A DNA stretch of 64,000 nucleotides from Corynebacterium aquilae DSM 44791 (GCF_001941445.1 NZ_CP009245.1:2689992-2753991), one strand, 5' to 3'; positions 9,598 through 18,568 are shown, numbered from the stretch's first letter. Made by a program: numbers and translations. Notes: generated by a model not told the origin, from the sequence alone.

Positions 9598-10355
9598 GTG
9601 GGTGTGCCTTTCTGATGTGAAAGTGTGTGCGCGCTGCCACGGGTGTGTGGCGGTTTTTCTCGCAGTGCGTCCCTTTGCCACGGTGGGGTGCACCGGGTGG
9701 GGGTTGGCCGCGTGGGTGAGAAAAACGCCGTGCGTGCACATGCATAAGGGGGTGGGTACGAAAAGCGAACTGCACGTGCCCGCGCGCGATGGTGCGCGGG
9801 TGGGTGTGTGTTGTTTTCGGCGCTAGTGGTTTTTTAAGGGCGCTTAAGGTGGCGTTTCGCGGTACTGCGCGGGTGCGAAGGGCGCTGGTGCGCTTTGGGG
9901 GTGTCGTATTTTTTCGACTGGCCTTGTCCGGCTGTTCTCTTTGGCGAGGCAGCTTTGGTGGGGCCGTTTTTTTGGGGGCCAGCTCCGGTGGTGGGTTTTG
10001 GCCGCTGGTGCCGCGGTTGGCTAAGGCGCCTGGAATGCGGTGGCGGGGTGATGGGCCGGAGGTGAAGAAGAGGTGGCCTTAGAAGAAATCAGTATTAGTT
10101 TGGGGGTGGGGTGCTGGTTGCTGGGACAGAAAAACAGCGTCCGGCACCCCGGTGGTTCATGGCTGCGCGGTGTGTCAGCTATGAACCAGGTGTGGGGTCA
10201 CACCGGTGGCCGGTGGGGCTTGCGGGCGTTTGTGACAACGGGGGTTTTGCGTATGCCGGGTGTTGTCGCTGGTGGTGCGCCCGCGGGCGTGTGCGGTTTG
10301 GCCGGTGTGAGGTGTGTGGGGCGGCAGCCTTTTTGGCTGCCGCGCGGGTGGCCGC
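9598..10355. other. 758-bp gap between lipoprotein and SIS genes
   Basis: No credible gene is visible; the open frames here have low-complexity Gly/Arg/Val translations and no domain. The region contains a hairpin directly after the SIS gene, a 12-bp stem-loop with one G-U pair at 10154-10187 (GGTTCATGGCTG side), and a small TTAAG/CTTAA inverted repeat at 9834-9847. Its length suggests the lipoprotein has its own promoter. Confidence 0.5.
10321..10343 (-). terminator. Stem-loop after the UPF0309 SIS gene
   Basis: GCGGCAGCC pairs perfectly with GGCTGCCGC around a 5-base loop, 12 bases past the stop. No U-tract follows on the minus strand, so termination may be partial. Confidence 0.5.
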
Positions 10356-11105
10356 TTAGTTCAGGTAGAAGATGCGGTCTTTGTTTTCTGCCATGTGCTT
10401 GGCGTTCCATTCGGCGCCACCGTCGAGGTTGGCGGCGAGGAAGACCGGTGCGGAGATGCCGAGCTCGAGGAGGTTTTCGATGATGGCGGCGGACAGGGAG
10501 TGCAGGATGGCGGTGGAGGTCACGCCGGATGCGGGGGTGAACTTCTGGGGCACGCCTTCGAGGGTGAGCACTGCGTCGCCGGCGTCGACCTGGTTGTCGA
10601 GGAGGATGTCGGCGTGGTCCTTGAGCTTGGTGCCGTCCGGGACGCGGGAGGTCACGGCGTCGGTGTACTTGCTGGAGGTCAGGCCGACGACGAAGACGCC
10701 GTTGGCGCGGGCTTCGCGGGCGAGTTCGACGGGCACGGCGTTGCGGCCGGAGACGGACACGCAGATCAGCACGTCGCCTTCTTTAAGGGGGCTGTTGTCG
10801 AACAGCACCTTGCCGTAGCCGGGCATTTGCTCCATTTGGGAGCCGAGGGTGGTGGGGCGGGTGGTCAGTGCTTCGATGCCGGGCCCGTAGAGGGGGTTGA
10901 TGAGCATCAGGCCGCCGGCGCGGTAGACGATGTCCTGGACCGGCAGGGAGGAGTGGGAGGCACCGAAGGCGAAGATGCGGCCGCCGTCCTTGACCTTTTG
11001 GGCGATGGTTTTGGCGGCTTCGTCGATGGTGTCGATCTGGGTGTCGCGCACCTTCTGCAGCAGGGCGATGATTTCGTCGTAGTAGTGGTTGGTGAGCTTG
11101 GACAT
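10356..11105 (-). CDS. UPF0309 SIS-domain protein (phospho-amino-sugar enzyme candidate)
   Basis: This 249-residue single SIS-domain protein has the phosphosugar-binding loop FAFGASHSS near residues 45-53 and ICVSVSGRN near 115-123. The overall pattern matches UPF0309, a family related to MurQ etherases and phosphosugar isomerases. I recall, without being able to check, a Streptomyces aminosugar-metabolism member called NagS. Here it lies behind a PTS gene set and opposite nagA, so a role on an imported amino-sugar phosphate is likely; etherase, isomerase and dehydratase activities are all possible. The ATG at 11105 has a strong AGGAGAC ribosome site. It is separated from the IIC gene by 215 bases with a hairpin. 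Confidence 0.85.
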   Translation of the reverse strand: MSKLTNHYYDEIIALLQKVRDTQIDTIDEAAKTIAQKVKDGGRIFAFGASHSSLPVQDIVYRAGGLMLINPLYGPGIEALTTRPTTLGSQMEQMPGYGKVLFDNSPLKEGDVLICVSVSGRNAVPVELAREARANGVFVVGLTSSKYTDAVTSRVPDGTKLKDHADILLDNQVDAGDAVLTLEGVPQKFTPASGVTSTAILHSLSAAIIENLLELGISAPVFLAANLDGGAEWNAKHMAENKDRIFYLN

Positions 11106-11226
11106 GGGGGTGTCTCCTTGGGTTGGGGGAAGAAAAGAACGGGTGGTGCTGCGCGGGGGCAGGACCGTCGGTTATTGAGTTGTGGTCGACCTGACACCGG
11201 GTGCGGCGGGGTCGGCAAGTCGGGGG

Positions 11227-11263
11227 CCACCGGCGGCGGGGTAGAAAGTGCCGCCGCCGGTGG
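11227..11263 (-). other. Intercistronic stem-loop between IIC and SIS genes
   Basis: A 13-bp GC-only stem (CCACCGGCGGCGG with complement) closes an 11-base loop. It is flanked at 11269-11280 by the palindrome GGCTTTAAAGCC. No U-tract follows, so it may act as an attenuator or as an mRNA-stabilising processing site inside the operon. Confidence 0.45.
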
Positions 11264-11320
11264 GGGTGGCTTTAAAGCCCTTGGTGGGGCTTTAGGCCGG
11301 GGTGCGGTCAAGCCTGGCTG

Positions 11321-12649
11321 TTAGAACAGGGAGGCAATGCCGTGGAGGATGATGCCAGGAACGATGGCGTCCGGGACGGTGAAGCCGAGGTTTTCGGCGC
11401 CGAGGGAGGACAGGTCACCGAAGACCTGGAACTTGTAGGCGAAGGAGATGAGGATCCAGCCGAGGAAGCCCCACAGGAAGCCACCGATCCAGGCGGCGAC
11501 GCGACCGCCGGTGGAGTTGGCGAAGATGGCTGCGGTGCCGGAGGCGAAGAAGGCGACGATCATGGAGGGGATCGGGACGGGCCATCCGATGGCGACGCAC
11601 AGTGCCATGCCGGCGATTTGGCCGATCAGGCCGGAGATGAGGCCGACGAGCAGGGCGTTGGGTGCGTAGGCGAACAGCACCGGCACGTCGAGGGCGGGGA
11701 TGGCGTTCGGGATGACCTTGCGGGAGATACCTTCGAAGGCGGGGACGATTTCGCCGATCAGCATGCGGACACCGTAGAGCAGGATGAGCATACCGGCGGT
11801 GAACTTCAGGGCCATGAGCAGGGCGAAGACGATCCAGTTCTGGCCGTCGGAGATGCCGCCGTCGTCGACGGCTGCCTGGAAGGTGGACACGCCGGCCACG
11901 GAGACCGCGGAGATAGCGGACAGCAGGGAGACAACGAACATGACCAGGAAGGTGGAGACTGCGACGTCACGGAAGAAGGAGAGCTTCTCCGGCATCTCGA
12001 TGTCCTCGGTGGACTTTTCCTTGTTGCCGATGACCATACCGATGTAGCCGGCCAGGACGTTGAGCAGGGTTTGGCCGTGGGCGAAACCGACGTCGTTGGA
12101 GCCGGTGATGCGGCGGACGAAGGGCTGTGCGATGGCCGGTGCGAAGGTGTAGTAGCAGCCGACGAGCAGGGAGGCGATGGCGACGGTGACGAAGGGGTTG
12201 AAGCCGAACTGGTACATGGCGATGGTGAATGCACCAGCGTGGACCCAGATCATGTGGCCGGTCAGGTAGACGTAGTGGAACGGGGTGACACGTGCCAGGA
12301 ACAGGTGGAACATGTAGCCGAACAGCATGGTCAGGCCGATTTCACTGCCCAGGGTGGTCACGGGACCGGTCTGGACGGCGGAGACCACCATTTCGTCGAA
12401 GGTGACGAAGGTGGAGATGTTGCCCGAGGGGAATGCCATCTCGAACATGGACTGGATGGGGCCGAGGCCCTCAACGATGACGCCTGCGCCGCCGCCGATG
12501 ATCAGCAGGGACAGTGCGGTTTTGACCGTACCGGTGATGACATCGCCGGCGGATTTCTTCTGTACGACCAGGCCAAGCAGTGCGATGAAACCGACGATGA
12601 TGGCCGGGATCTGCACCAGCTGGACAAAGAAGTCTAGAACTGGGTTCAT
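11321..12649 (-). CDS. PTS EIIC, ascorbate (SgaT/UlaA) family
   Basis: This 442-residue membrane permease has about 11 transmembrane segments. The features GGGAGVIVEGLGPIQ near residue 55, GLTMLFGYMFHL near 105 and TGHMIWVHAG near 130 are characteristic of the SgaT/UlaA transport family (L-Asc, AAT superfamily) and unlike the mannose-type permeases of known GalNAc systems. It carries the sugar across the membrane during phosphorylation by IIB. The start is ATG at 12649; an upstream extension to 12733 has no supporting site. The ribosome site is weak, possibly because of coupling to the upstream transcript. The natural substrate cannot be read from sequence; gene neighbours point to an amino sugar. 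Confidence 0.92.
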   Translation of the reverse strand: MNPVLDFFVQLVQIPAIIVGFIALLGLVVQKKSAGDVITGTVKTALSLLIIGGGAGVIVEGLGPIQSMFEMAFPSGNISTFVTFDEMVVSAVQTGPVTTLGSEIGLTMLFGYMFHLFLARVTPFHYVYLTGHMIWVHAGAFTIAMYQFGFNPFVTVAIASLLVGCYYTFAPAIAQPFVRRITGSNDVGFAHGQTLLNVLAGYIGMVIGNKEKSTEDIEMPEKLSFFRDVAVSTFLVMFVVSLLSAISAVSVAGVSTFQAAVDDGGISDGQNWIVFALLMALKFTAGMLILLYGVRMLIGEIVPAFEGISRKVIPNAIPALDVPVLFAYAPNALLVGLISGLIGQIAGMALCVAIGWPVPIPSMIVAFFASGTAAIFANSTGGRVAAWIGGFLWGFLGWILISFAYKFQVFGDLSSLGAENLGFTVPDAIVPGIILHGIASLF

Positions 12650-13067
12650 GGTGTGCTCGCGTTTCTTATAAACAAGCGGATGGTGGGCTTGGTGCCTCGT
12701 GTCCTCGCAACAACCCCGTGCCAATGGCGGCAAGAAGGCGGTTGTCGCGCCCGCAAAAGATGGTGAAGTTTAAAAAAACCTTCACCTTTGTCCACCGCGC
12801 CGCGGTGTGTGGTGCTGTACAGCTCCTGCCCGCACCTTTTGCAAAGGGGGGTGTTGTTGTCGCCTGTGGTGGGGCGAATCGTGGCGCGTCGGGGTGCAAC
12901 CTGTGGTGTGGTCCACGACGGCAAAATGAAGTTAGTGAAAAGAAGAAAGCTTGTGTGCGAAAAACACTTCGCACCGGTGTCCCTGCGCTACTGCCCCCTT
13001 TTTTGTCACCAGCTTGTGCAAGGCTGGGTGGGGGCAGCGCGGCGGGAAAATATGTGCGCTGTGGTGT
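12650..13067. other. 418-bp gap between IIB and IIC genes
   Basis: No gene is seen. A small GGTGAAG/CTTCACC inverted repeat with an A/T-rich centre lies at about 12761-12786; read on the minus strand its loop has a seven-T run. It could attenuate transcription into the IIC gene. A gap this long between PTS subunits suggests a second promoter or an RNA-level control. Confidence 0.45.
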
Positions 13068-13352
13068 TTAGCGGTTGTTGAACTCGTCGACCGCAGCCAT
13101 GACCTTGGTCTTGACTTCGTTTTTGTCGATGAGGTTGTCGATCAGCACGACGACGGCCTTGGTGCCCTCGACGTTCTTAGCCATGGCGGTGGTGGTGACC
13201 ACGATGTCGGAGGGCTGGGACTTGAAGGAGCCCAAGTCGACGGGCTGGACCTTGGCGGCGATGCCTGCGTCTTCACACATGGCGCGAACCTGGTTTGCCA
13301 GCATCATGGAGGTGCCGAGGCCCATGCCACACACGGTTGCAATCTGGATCAT
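13068..13352 (-). CDS. PTS EIIB, ascorbate (SgaB/UlaB) type
   Basis: This 94-residue cytoplasmic phosphocarrier has the phosphorylation-site motif VCGMGLGTSMML, with Cys8 as the predicted phosphocysteine. It accepts phosphate from the separate IIA protein and passes it to the sugar bound by IIC. Size and motif match the lactose/ascorbate IIB fold. The ATG at 13352 follows AAAGGAC. It lies 57 bases after the IIA gene, so these two are surely cotranscribed. Confidence 0.93.
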   Translation of the reverse strand: MIQIATVCGMGLGTSMMLANQVRAMCEDAGIAAKVQPVDLGSFKSQPSDIVVTTTAMAKNVEGTKAVVVLIDNLIDKNEVKTKVMAAVDEFNNR

Positions 13353-13409
13353 TTTTTCTGTCCTTTACGGTTTGTTTTTCGGCGCGCGGTGGCGTCGAAA
13401 AAAGGGGGG

Positions 13410-13850
13410 TTATTTGGCGGCGTCGGTGAACACGGCGAGGAGTTCCTCGTCGGTGGTGGCGGCGCGTGCCCGATCGAGCAGTTCAGTGTCTCCGAGAACT
13501 GCGGCCAAAGACTGAATCATCTTGATGTGGCCCTTCTTGTCGCCGGCGGCGAAAGAGATGAGCACATCGACGGGGTCGTTGGCGGGGCTGCCGAACTCGA
13601 CGGGTTCGTCAAGGGTGACGACACAGGTTCCGGCCTTTTTCACGCCGCTTGCGCTTTTAGCGTGAGGCATGGCGACACCGGGGGTGAGCACCATGTAGGG
13701 GCCGAATTCTTTGACTCCGTTGATCATGGCCTCTGCGTATTCGGCAGTGGCGATGTCTTTGGATTCGTAGAGCTCGCCGACGATGCGGATGGCTTCCTGC
13801 CAATCGGCTGCGTGACGTCGAGCTGCAACAACATCAGGGAGAAAAGTCAT
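13410..13850 (-). CDS. PTS EIIA, mannitol/fructose-ascorbate (UlaC-like) type
   Basis: This 146-residue cytoplasmic phosphocarrier has the active-site motif GVAMPHAK with His63, as in the PTS_EIIA_2 family that includes SgaA/UlaC. It receives phosphate from HPr, which is not encoded in this window. The ATG at 13850 follows AAAGGACG; the frame extends to 13934 without a ribosome site. It is the first gene of the minus arm and faces the AgaS-like gene across a shared control region. Split A, B and C genes in this order are usual for the ascorbate family. Confidence 0.92.
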   Translation of the reverse strand: MTFLPDVVAARRHAADWQEAIRIVGELYESKDIATAEYAEAMINGVKEFGPYMVLTPGVAMPHAKSASGVKKAGTCVVTLDEPVEFGSPANDPVDVLISFAAGDKKGHIKMIQSLAAVLGDTELLDRARAATTDEELLAVFTDAAK

Positions 13851-14525
13851 AGCGACCGTCCTTTGTGGTTTTGATCGTCTAGGCGATGTCCCGTGATGTG
13901 GGTCAGCCGTATCGATCGTGTGGCTTTGTTGCATGCTTCAGCCTAGTAATCGTTCCGCTCACTCTGCAAGCACGAATGTGTGTTTCGATGACTTTTTTTG
14001 ATTGTTTGCATTGCGTCACAGCCATGCTTTAGGCATGCTTTCTACCATTTTCCTTAAACGCTTTTCAGTATTTTGCCAGGTAGTTGACCTGCTTATTTGC
14101 CCCCATCTTTGTTGACATCCGACACACACAACGACACCGTATGACATATTTCACAAGATCTCAGCGTGCCTTTTTTCGCCCAAACCAGCATGATTGAAGG
14201 TGACGCGATGGACAGCTTTTCAATCATGTGCAATCATCAAATGTGCATGCTTAGCCCCCAGTCACCGGCCCCCGCCCCCACGAGAACCACCTCGACACCA
14301 CACATAAGCAGGCGATATGCCACGACTGACGGGCAACAGGCACCCCTGAGAAAAGCAAAGGTCCACCCGCCACCCGACAACTGCACACCACCCGCCAGCG
14401 CCCACACGCTCAACAACAATCACACAGCGCGCATCATTCGGGGTTTATCACTCACCCCGCGGACGCCAGCGGACACCGGAATGCACCCACCCCACCACAC
14501 CCAAACACAGAAAAGGAACCCTCCA
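13851..14525. promoter_or_regulatory. Divergent control region of the amino-sugar/PTS locus
   Basis: 675 bases separate the IIA gene from the AgaS-like gene. The left half (13930-14160) is AT-richer than its surroundings, as expected for promoters of both arms. The right half holds a repeat cluster resembling an operator. The frame running into this region from the AgaS-like gene (to 14166) is probably not translated, because the only strong ribosome site is at 14513-14519. Confidence 0.6.
14189..14237. promoter_or_regulatory. Candidate operator: inverted and helically phased CAATCAT repeats
   Basis: CATGATTGAA (14189-14198) and TTCAATCATG (14219-14228) form a perfect 10-bp inverted repeat with centres 30 bp apart. 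A further CAATCAT at 14231-14237 follows exactly 10 bp after the one at 14221-14227. DeoR-family repressors commonly use short repeats spaced one helical turn apart, and a DeoR gene is in this locus. Confidence 0.5.
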
Positions 14526-15416
14526 ATGAGCAACACTCTTGGCGCCCACATGGAAGCCGAACTCTACAGCCAGCCCGAAATGTGGCGAAAAGTCACCGAA
14601 CTCGACAACAGCTGCCTGCCCACCAACGGCGAACGCGTCGTCGTCATCGGCTGCGGCACCTCCTGGTTCATGGCCATGGCCTACGCCGCCATGCGCGAAG
14701 CAGCCGGCCAAGGCCTAACCGACGCCTTCACCGCCACCGAAGTCCCCATGGACCGCGAATACGACGTCGCCATCGTCATCACCCGCTCCGGCACCACCAG
14801 CGAAATCATCGACTACCTCACCAAGGTCAAGGGCACCGTCCGCACCATCGCGCTGCTCGGCGCACAGGACACCCCCGTCGCAGAACTCGCCGACGACGTC
14901 GTCAACCTCGAATTCGCCGACGAACAATCCGTCGTCCAAACCCGCTTCGCCACCACCGCCCTGTCCTTCCTGCGCGGCTCCGTCCACGGCAAGCAAGCCG
15001 TCCTCGACGCCGCCGACCAGGCCGCAGAAGTCCTCCAGACCGAACCCGAAGCAGAACTCATCAACGCCGAGCAATACTCCTTCCTCGGCCTCGGCTGGGT
15101 CTACGGTGTCGCCATCGAAGCCGGCCTGAAAATGCGCGAATCCTGCCAAGCCTGGACCGAGTCCTACCAGTCCATGGAATACCGCCACGGCCCCATCGCC
15201 ATCGCCGCCCCCGGCCGCATCACCTGGCAGCTCGGCACCTCCCCCGAAGGCCTAGCAGAACAGGTCAAAGCCACCGGCGCCCGCTACGAAGACGTCGACC
15301 GCGACCCGCTGGCCCAACTCGTCCGCGTCCACCAGGTCGCACTGCTGACCGCCCGCGCCCGCGGCCTCAACCCGGATGAACCCCGCAACCTCACCCGCTC
15401 CGTCATCCTCAAATAA
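14526..15416 (+). CDS. AgaS-like double-SIS aldose/ketose isomerase or deaminase
   Basis: This is a 296-residue protein with two SIS domains. The phosphosugar loops are VIGCGTSWF near residues 40-48 and TRSGTTSE near 86-93. The signature MEYRHGP at 217-223 is shared by AgaS and the GlmS isomerase domain, including the catalytic His region. AgaS proteins convert galactosamine-6-phosphate to tagatose-6-phosphate with loss of ammonia. The downstream PfkB kinase and class II aldolase match that pathway; a glucosamine-6-phosphate deaminase role is the main alternative, and no NagB is present. The ATG at 14526 follows AAAGGAA. It is the first gene of the plus arm, and its codons are strongly C-ending. 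Confidence 0.85.
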   Translation: MSNTLGAHMEAELYSQPEMWRKVTELDNSCLPTNGERVVVIGCGTSWFMAMAYAAMREAAGQGLTDAFTATEVPMDREYDVAIVITRSGTTSEIIDYLTKVKGTVRTIALLGAQDTPVAELADDVVNLEFADEQSVVQTRFATTALSFLRGSVHGKQAVLDAADQAAEVLQTEPEAELINAEQYSFLGLGWVYGVAIEAGLKMRESCQAWTESYQSMEYRHGPIAIAAPGRITWQLGTSPEGLAEQVKATGARYEDVDRDPLAQLVRVHQVALLTARARGLNPDEPRNLTRSVILK

Positions 15417-15616
15417 CCCCCACGCGCGCCCACACCCCGCGCGCACCACCACCCGCCAGGGCCAGCACCCCACCACAGCCCACCAGCCACAGTGAACCGC
15501 CGGCCCTGGCACCCCCACCCCACGCAACACGCCACCAACCGCCAGGCCACCACAACCCCACCGGGGAACACACCACACGGACGGACGATGGCCACACGCA
15601 GGAAGAACACGCGGAA

Positions 15617-16579
15617 ATGCCCCCCACCAACACCCCGGCAATTCTCGCCATCACCCCCAACCCGGCACTCGACATCACCCTGCCCATCGAGCAGCTGATC
15701 CCCGAAGCCACCCACCGCATCGACACCGCCCTACGCAAACTCGGCGGCAAAGGCGTCAACGTCGCCGCCGTCGCAGCCGAACAAGGCTACACCGCCTACG
15801 CACTCGGCCCCGTCAGCGAAGCAGACCTGGCAGACCTCAACAACCGCACCGACGGTGTGGTTGCCCTACCCGACGGCGTACACCTCGCATTCACCCCCAC
15901 CCCCGTTCCCCTGCGCGCCACCTTCGCCATCTACCAAAACACCACCGGCGAAACCGCCATCATCAACGAACGCGGCGGCGCCCACCCGGACGAGGTCTAC
16001 CACAACATGGTCACCACCCTGACCAGCTACCTCGACCAACACCCCGGCTCCGTCGTCACCGTCTCCGGCAGCTTCGCCCCCGGCGCCCCCGCAGACTTCG
16101 TCACCCGGCTCGTCGACATCACCCACCACCACGGCGGCAAAATCATCGTCGACTCCGCCGGAGCCCCACTGAAAGCCGCCTGCGCCGCCGGCGCCGACCT
16201 GGTCAAACCCAACGCGGCAGAACTCAAAGAAACCACCGGCAGCGACTCCCTGATCGCAGGAGCCCGCCAACTGCTAGCACTAGGCGCCGGCATGGTCGTC
16301 GCCTCCGCAGGCCCCGACGGACTCGTCGCCGTCACCCCAGACACCATCGTCGCCGCCAAACTCGACGAAGTCCTCAAAGGCAACCCCACCGGCGCCGGCG
16401 ACGCCCTGGTATCCGCCCTGGCCACCGGCCTCATCGACGGCCTGGAGCCCAAACAACTGCTGCAACGCGGCGTCGCCTGGTCCGCCGCCGCCGTCCTCCA
16501 GCCGGCCGCCGGAACCATCGGCGAAGACTACAAGCCCCTGCTGGACAGGGTGGAATTCCCCACCCCGCCCACGGAATAA
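15617..16579 (+). CDS. PfkB-family sugar-phosphate kinase (tagatose-6-P / fructose-1-P kinase type)
   Basis: This is a 320-residue ribokinase-fold kinase. NPALD near the N-terminus, KLGGKGVNVA at 41-50 and the catalytic motif GNPTGAGDA at 255-263, with Asp262 as general base, identify the 1-phosphofructokinase/LacC subgroup. Between the AgaS-like enzyme and the aldolase, its best fit is tagatose-6-phosphate to tagatose-1,6-bisphosphate with ATP. Fructose-1-phosphate kinase activity cannot be excluded. A 200-bp C- and A-rich gap separates it from the preceding gene, more than usual within an operon, but the same strand and theme suggest cotranscription. The ATG is at 15617, preceded by a GGAAG sequence. 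Confidence 0.88.
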   Translation: MPPTNTPAILAITPNPALDITLPIEQLIPEATHRIDTALRKLGGKGVNVAAVAAEQGYTAYALGPVSEADLADLNNRTDGVVALPDGVHLAFTPTPVPLRATFAIYQNTTGETAIINERGGAHPDEVYHNMVTTLTSYLDQHPGSVVTVSGSFAPGAPADFVTRLVDITHHHGGKIIVDSAGAPLKAACAAGADLVKPNAAELKETTGSDSLIAGARQLLALGAGMVVASAGPDGLVAVTPDTIVAAKLDEVLKGNPTGAGDALVSALATGLIDGLEPKQLLQRGVAWSAAAVLQPAAGTIGEDYKPLLDRVEFPTPPTE

Positions 16580-16626
16580 CAACTACACCCACCCCCACCC
16601 CCATCTTTTCCCGATAGGACACTGAC

Positions 16627-17463
16627 ATGCCCCAAGCAAACACCTTCGACCTCGTCCGCGACGCCGCCCAACGCAACGTCGGCATCGGCGCCTTCAACGT
16701 CATCCACCTGGAGACCGCAGAAGGCCTCGTCGCCGCCGCCGAACGCGCCGGCCTGCCCGTCATCCTGCAGCTCAGCCACAACTGCGTGCGCTTCCACAAC
16801 GACGAACTCGAACCCCTAGCCCTGGCCATGCTCTCCCTGGCCAAAAACTCCAAGGCTGACGTCGCCGTCCACCTGGACCACTGCGAATCCGTCGAACTCG
16901 CCAAGCAAGCCATCGACCTCGGCTTCTCCTCCGTCATGTTCGACGGCTCCACCCTGCCCACCGAAGAAAACATCGCCAAAACCGCAGAGGTCGTCGCCTA
17001 CGCCCACGAACGCGGCGTCACCGTCGAAGCCGAACTCGGCGAAATCGGCGGTAAAGGCGCCCACGCCCCCGGCGTACGCACCGACCCAGCCGAAGCCAAG
17101 CAATTCGTCGCCGACACCGGTGTTGACGGCCTCGCCGTCGCCGTCGGCTCCGAACACGCCATGCAAGAACGCACCGCCACCCTCGACCACGAACTGATCG
17201 GCCGCCTCAAGGAAGCCGCCGGCGTACCCCTGGTCCTGCACGGCTCCTCCGGCGTCCCCGACGAAGAAATCTCCCAGGGCATCCGCTCCGGCATGACCAA
17301 AATCAACGTCTCCACCCACCTCAACGGCCACTTCACCCGCGCCGTGCGGGCATTCCTCGACGAAAACCCCACCGTCACCGACTCCCGCAAATACATCAAG
17401 GCCGGCCGCGAAGCCCTCTCCGCTGAAGCCGAGCGCCTGCTGAAGCTGTTCGCCCAGGTCTAA
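16627..17463 (+). CDS. Class II fructose/tagatose-bisphosphate aldolase
   Basis: This 278-residue zinc-dependent aldolase splits a ketohexose-1,6-bisphosphate into dihydroxyacetone phosphate and glyceraldehyde-3-phosphate. HLDH at residues 82-85 includes the catalytic Asp and a zinc-binding His. EAELGEIGG supplies the Glu region, VLHGSSG another zinc His, and KINVSTHL the phosphate-binding loop. The length is nearer to GatY/KbaY tagatose aldolases (about 285) than to the ~340-residue corynebacterial glycolytic Fba. It lies 47 bases behind the kinase. The ATG is at 16627, with a GATAGGAC ribosome site. Confidence 0.92.
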   Translation: MPQANTFDLVRDAAQRNVGIGAFNVIHLETAEGLVAAAERAGLPVILQLSHNCVRFHNDELEPLALAMLSLAKNSKADVAVHLDHCESVELAKQAIDLGFSSVMFDGSTLPTEENIAKTAEVVAYAHERGVTVEAELGEIGGKGAHAPGVRTDPAEAKQFVADTGVDGLAVAVGSEHAMQERTATLDHELIGRLKEAAGVPLVLHGSSGVPDEEISQGIRSGMTKINVSTHLNGHFTRAVRAFLDENPTVTDSRKYIKAGREALSAEAERLLKLFAQV

Positions 17464-17742
17464 ACAGCCCACTGAAGGATTTTTCGCATCCCGCAAGGGA
17501 ACACATGCGAAATCCAAGATTTTTGCCCCACACTGCCCATAAAGTGTGGGGCAAGGATCGCACCACCAGGTGCCCCCACTCCCCTCTTTTCTTTCTCTTC
17601 CTCCGCCATCCCCCACCACAGGCCACCAGCCTGCGCCCGCAACCAGCCCAGGATGGCCACCACCCCACACCTTCTGGTAGCTAAAACAAGGGTGCAAGGG
17701 TGGAAAAACACCGTCGACCACAGGAAGGGCCCTCACAACGTC

Positions 17743-18549
17743 ATGCTGCGCAGCCAACGACTAACCAAAATTGTCGACCTCGTGACAGCCCAGGGCACAG
17801 TGTCCGTCGACGAACTCATCGACACCCTCGGCATCTCCCCCGCCACCGCCCGCCGCGACCTCGACGCGCTGGCCGAACGCGGCATGCTCCGCCGCACCCG
17901 CGGCGGCGCCAGCAGCAACATCGTCACCTTCGACCCGCCGATGCGGCAAAAAAGCAACCAAAACCCCAGCGCCAAAAGCGCCATCGCGCACCGCTGCCTG
18001 GACTTCATCCAGCCCGGCGCCGTCATCGGCATGAGCGGCGGCTCCACCTGCGGGGCCATCGCCCACGCACTCGTCGAATGGGTCACCGAACACACCAACC
18101 CCCAACTCGTCGGCAACCAACCGATCCTGACGGTCGTCACCAACGCCATCGACATCGCCTTCTCGATGATCTCCCGACCCAACATCAAAATCGTGCTGGT
18201 CGGCGGAGTCCTCAACAACAACTCCCTCGAACTCACCGGCCCCTTCGCCGGCGAAATCCTCGAAAGGCTCTGCCTCGACGTCGCCTTCATCGGAGTCAAC
18301 GGCTTCGACGAAAACGGGCCCGGCACCATCGACGAATACGAAGCCGACACCAACCGCACCATGGCCTCCCGCGCCACCCGCCCCATCGTGGTGGCCGACT
18401 CCACCAAGTTCGGTCGGCGCTCATTCTCCTCTGTCGGTAGCGTGGACGTTATCGACACCATTGTCACCGACTCCGGGATCGACCCGGACGTCTTCGAATC
18501 CTTAAAGCAACGCGGCTACAACGTCATCACCGCGTCTGCCACTGTCTAG
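17743..18549 (+). CDS. DeoR-family transcriptional regulator of the amino-sugar locus
   Basis: This 268-residue protein has an N-terminal DeoR helix-turn-helix (residues 5-57; VSVDELIDTLGISPATARRD includes the recognition helix). The C-terminal phosphosugar-sensing domain contains GGSTC and VVTNAIDIA, and ends with DSTKFG, a signature of this family. Such proteins usually repress sugar operons and release DNA when a phosphorylated intermediate binds. It is embedded between the aldolase and nagA, so it is the obvious local regulator, and the repeats at 14189-14237 are its candidate site. The start ATG at 17743 has AGGAAG 15 bases away; longer in-frame starts to 17653 have no better site. Confidence 0.9.
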   Translation: MLRSQRLTKIVDLVTAQGTVSVDELIDTLGISPATARRDLDALAERGMLRRTRGGASSNIVTFDPPMRQKSNQNPSAKSAIAHRCLDFIQPGAVIGMSGGSTCGAIAHALVEWVTEHTNPQLVGNQPILTVVTNAIDIAFSMISRPNIKIVLVGGVLNNNSLELTGPFAGEILERLCLDVAFIGVNGFDENGPGTIDEYEADTNRTMASRATRPIVVADSTKFGRRSFSSVGSVDVIDTIVTDSGIDPDVFESLKQRGYNVITASATV

Positions 18550-18568
18550 TGAAGGAAACCCACCACCC

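Noticed and set aside
14166-14525. An N-terminal extension of the AgaS-like protein
   Set aside because: The extension lies over the operator-like repeats, is low in complexity and lacks a ribosome site; AAAGGAA precedes ATG 14526.
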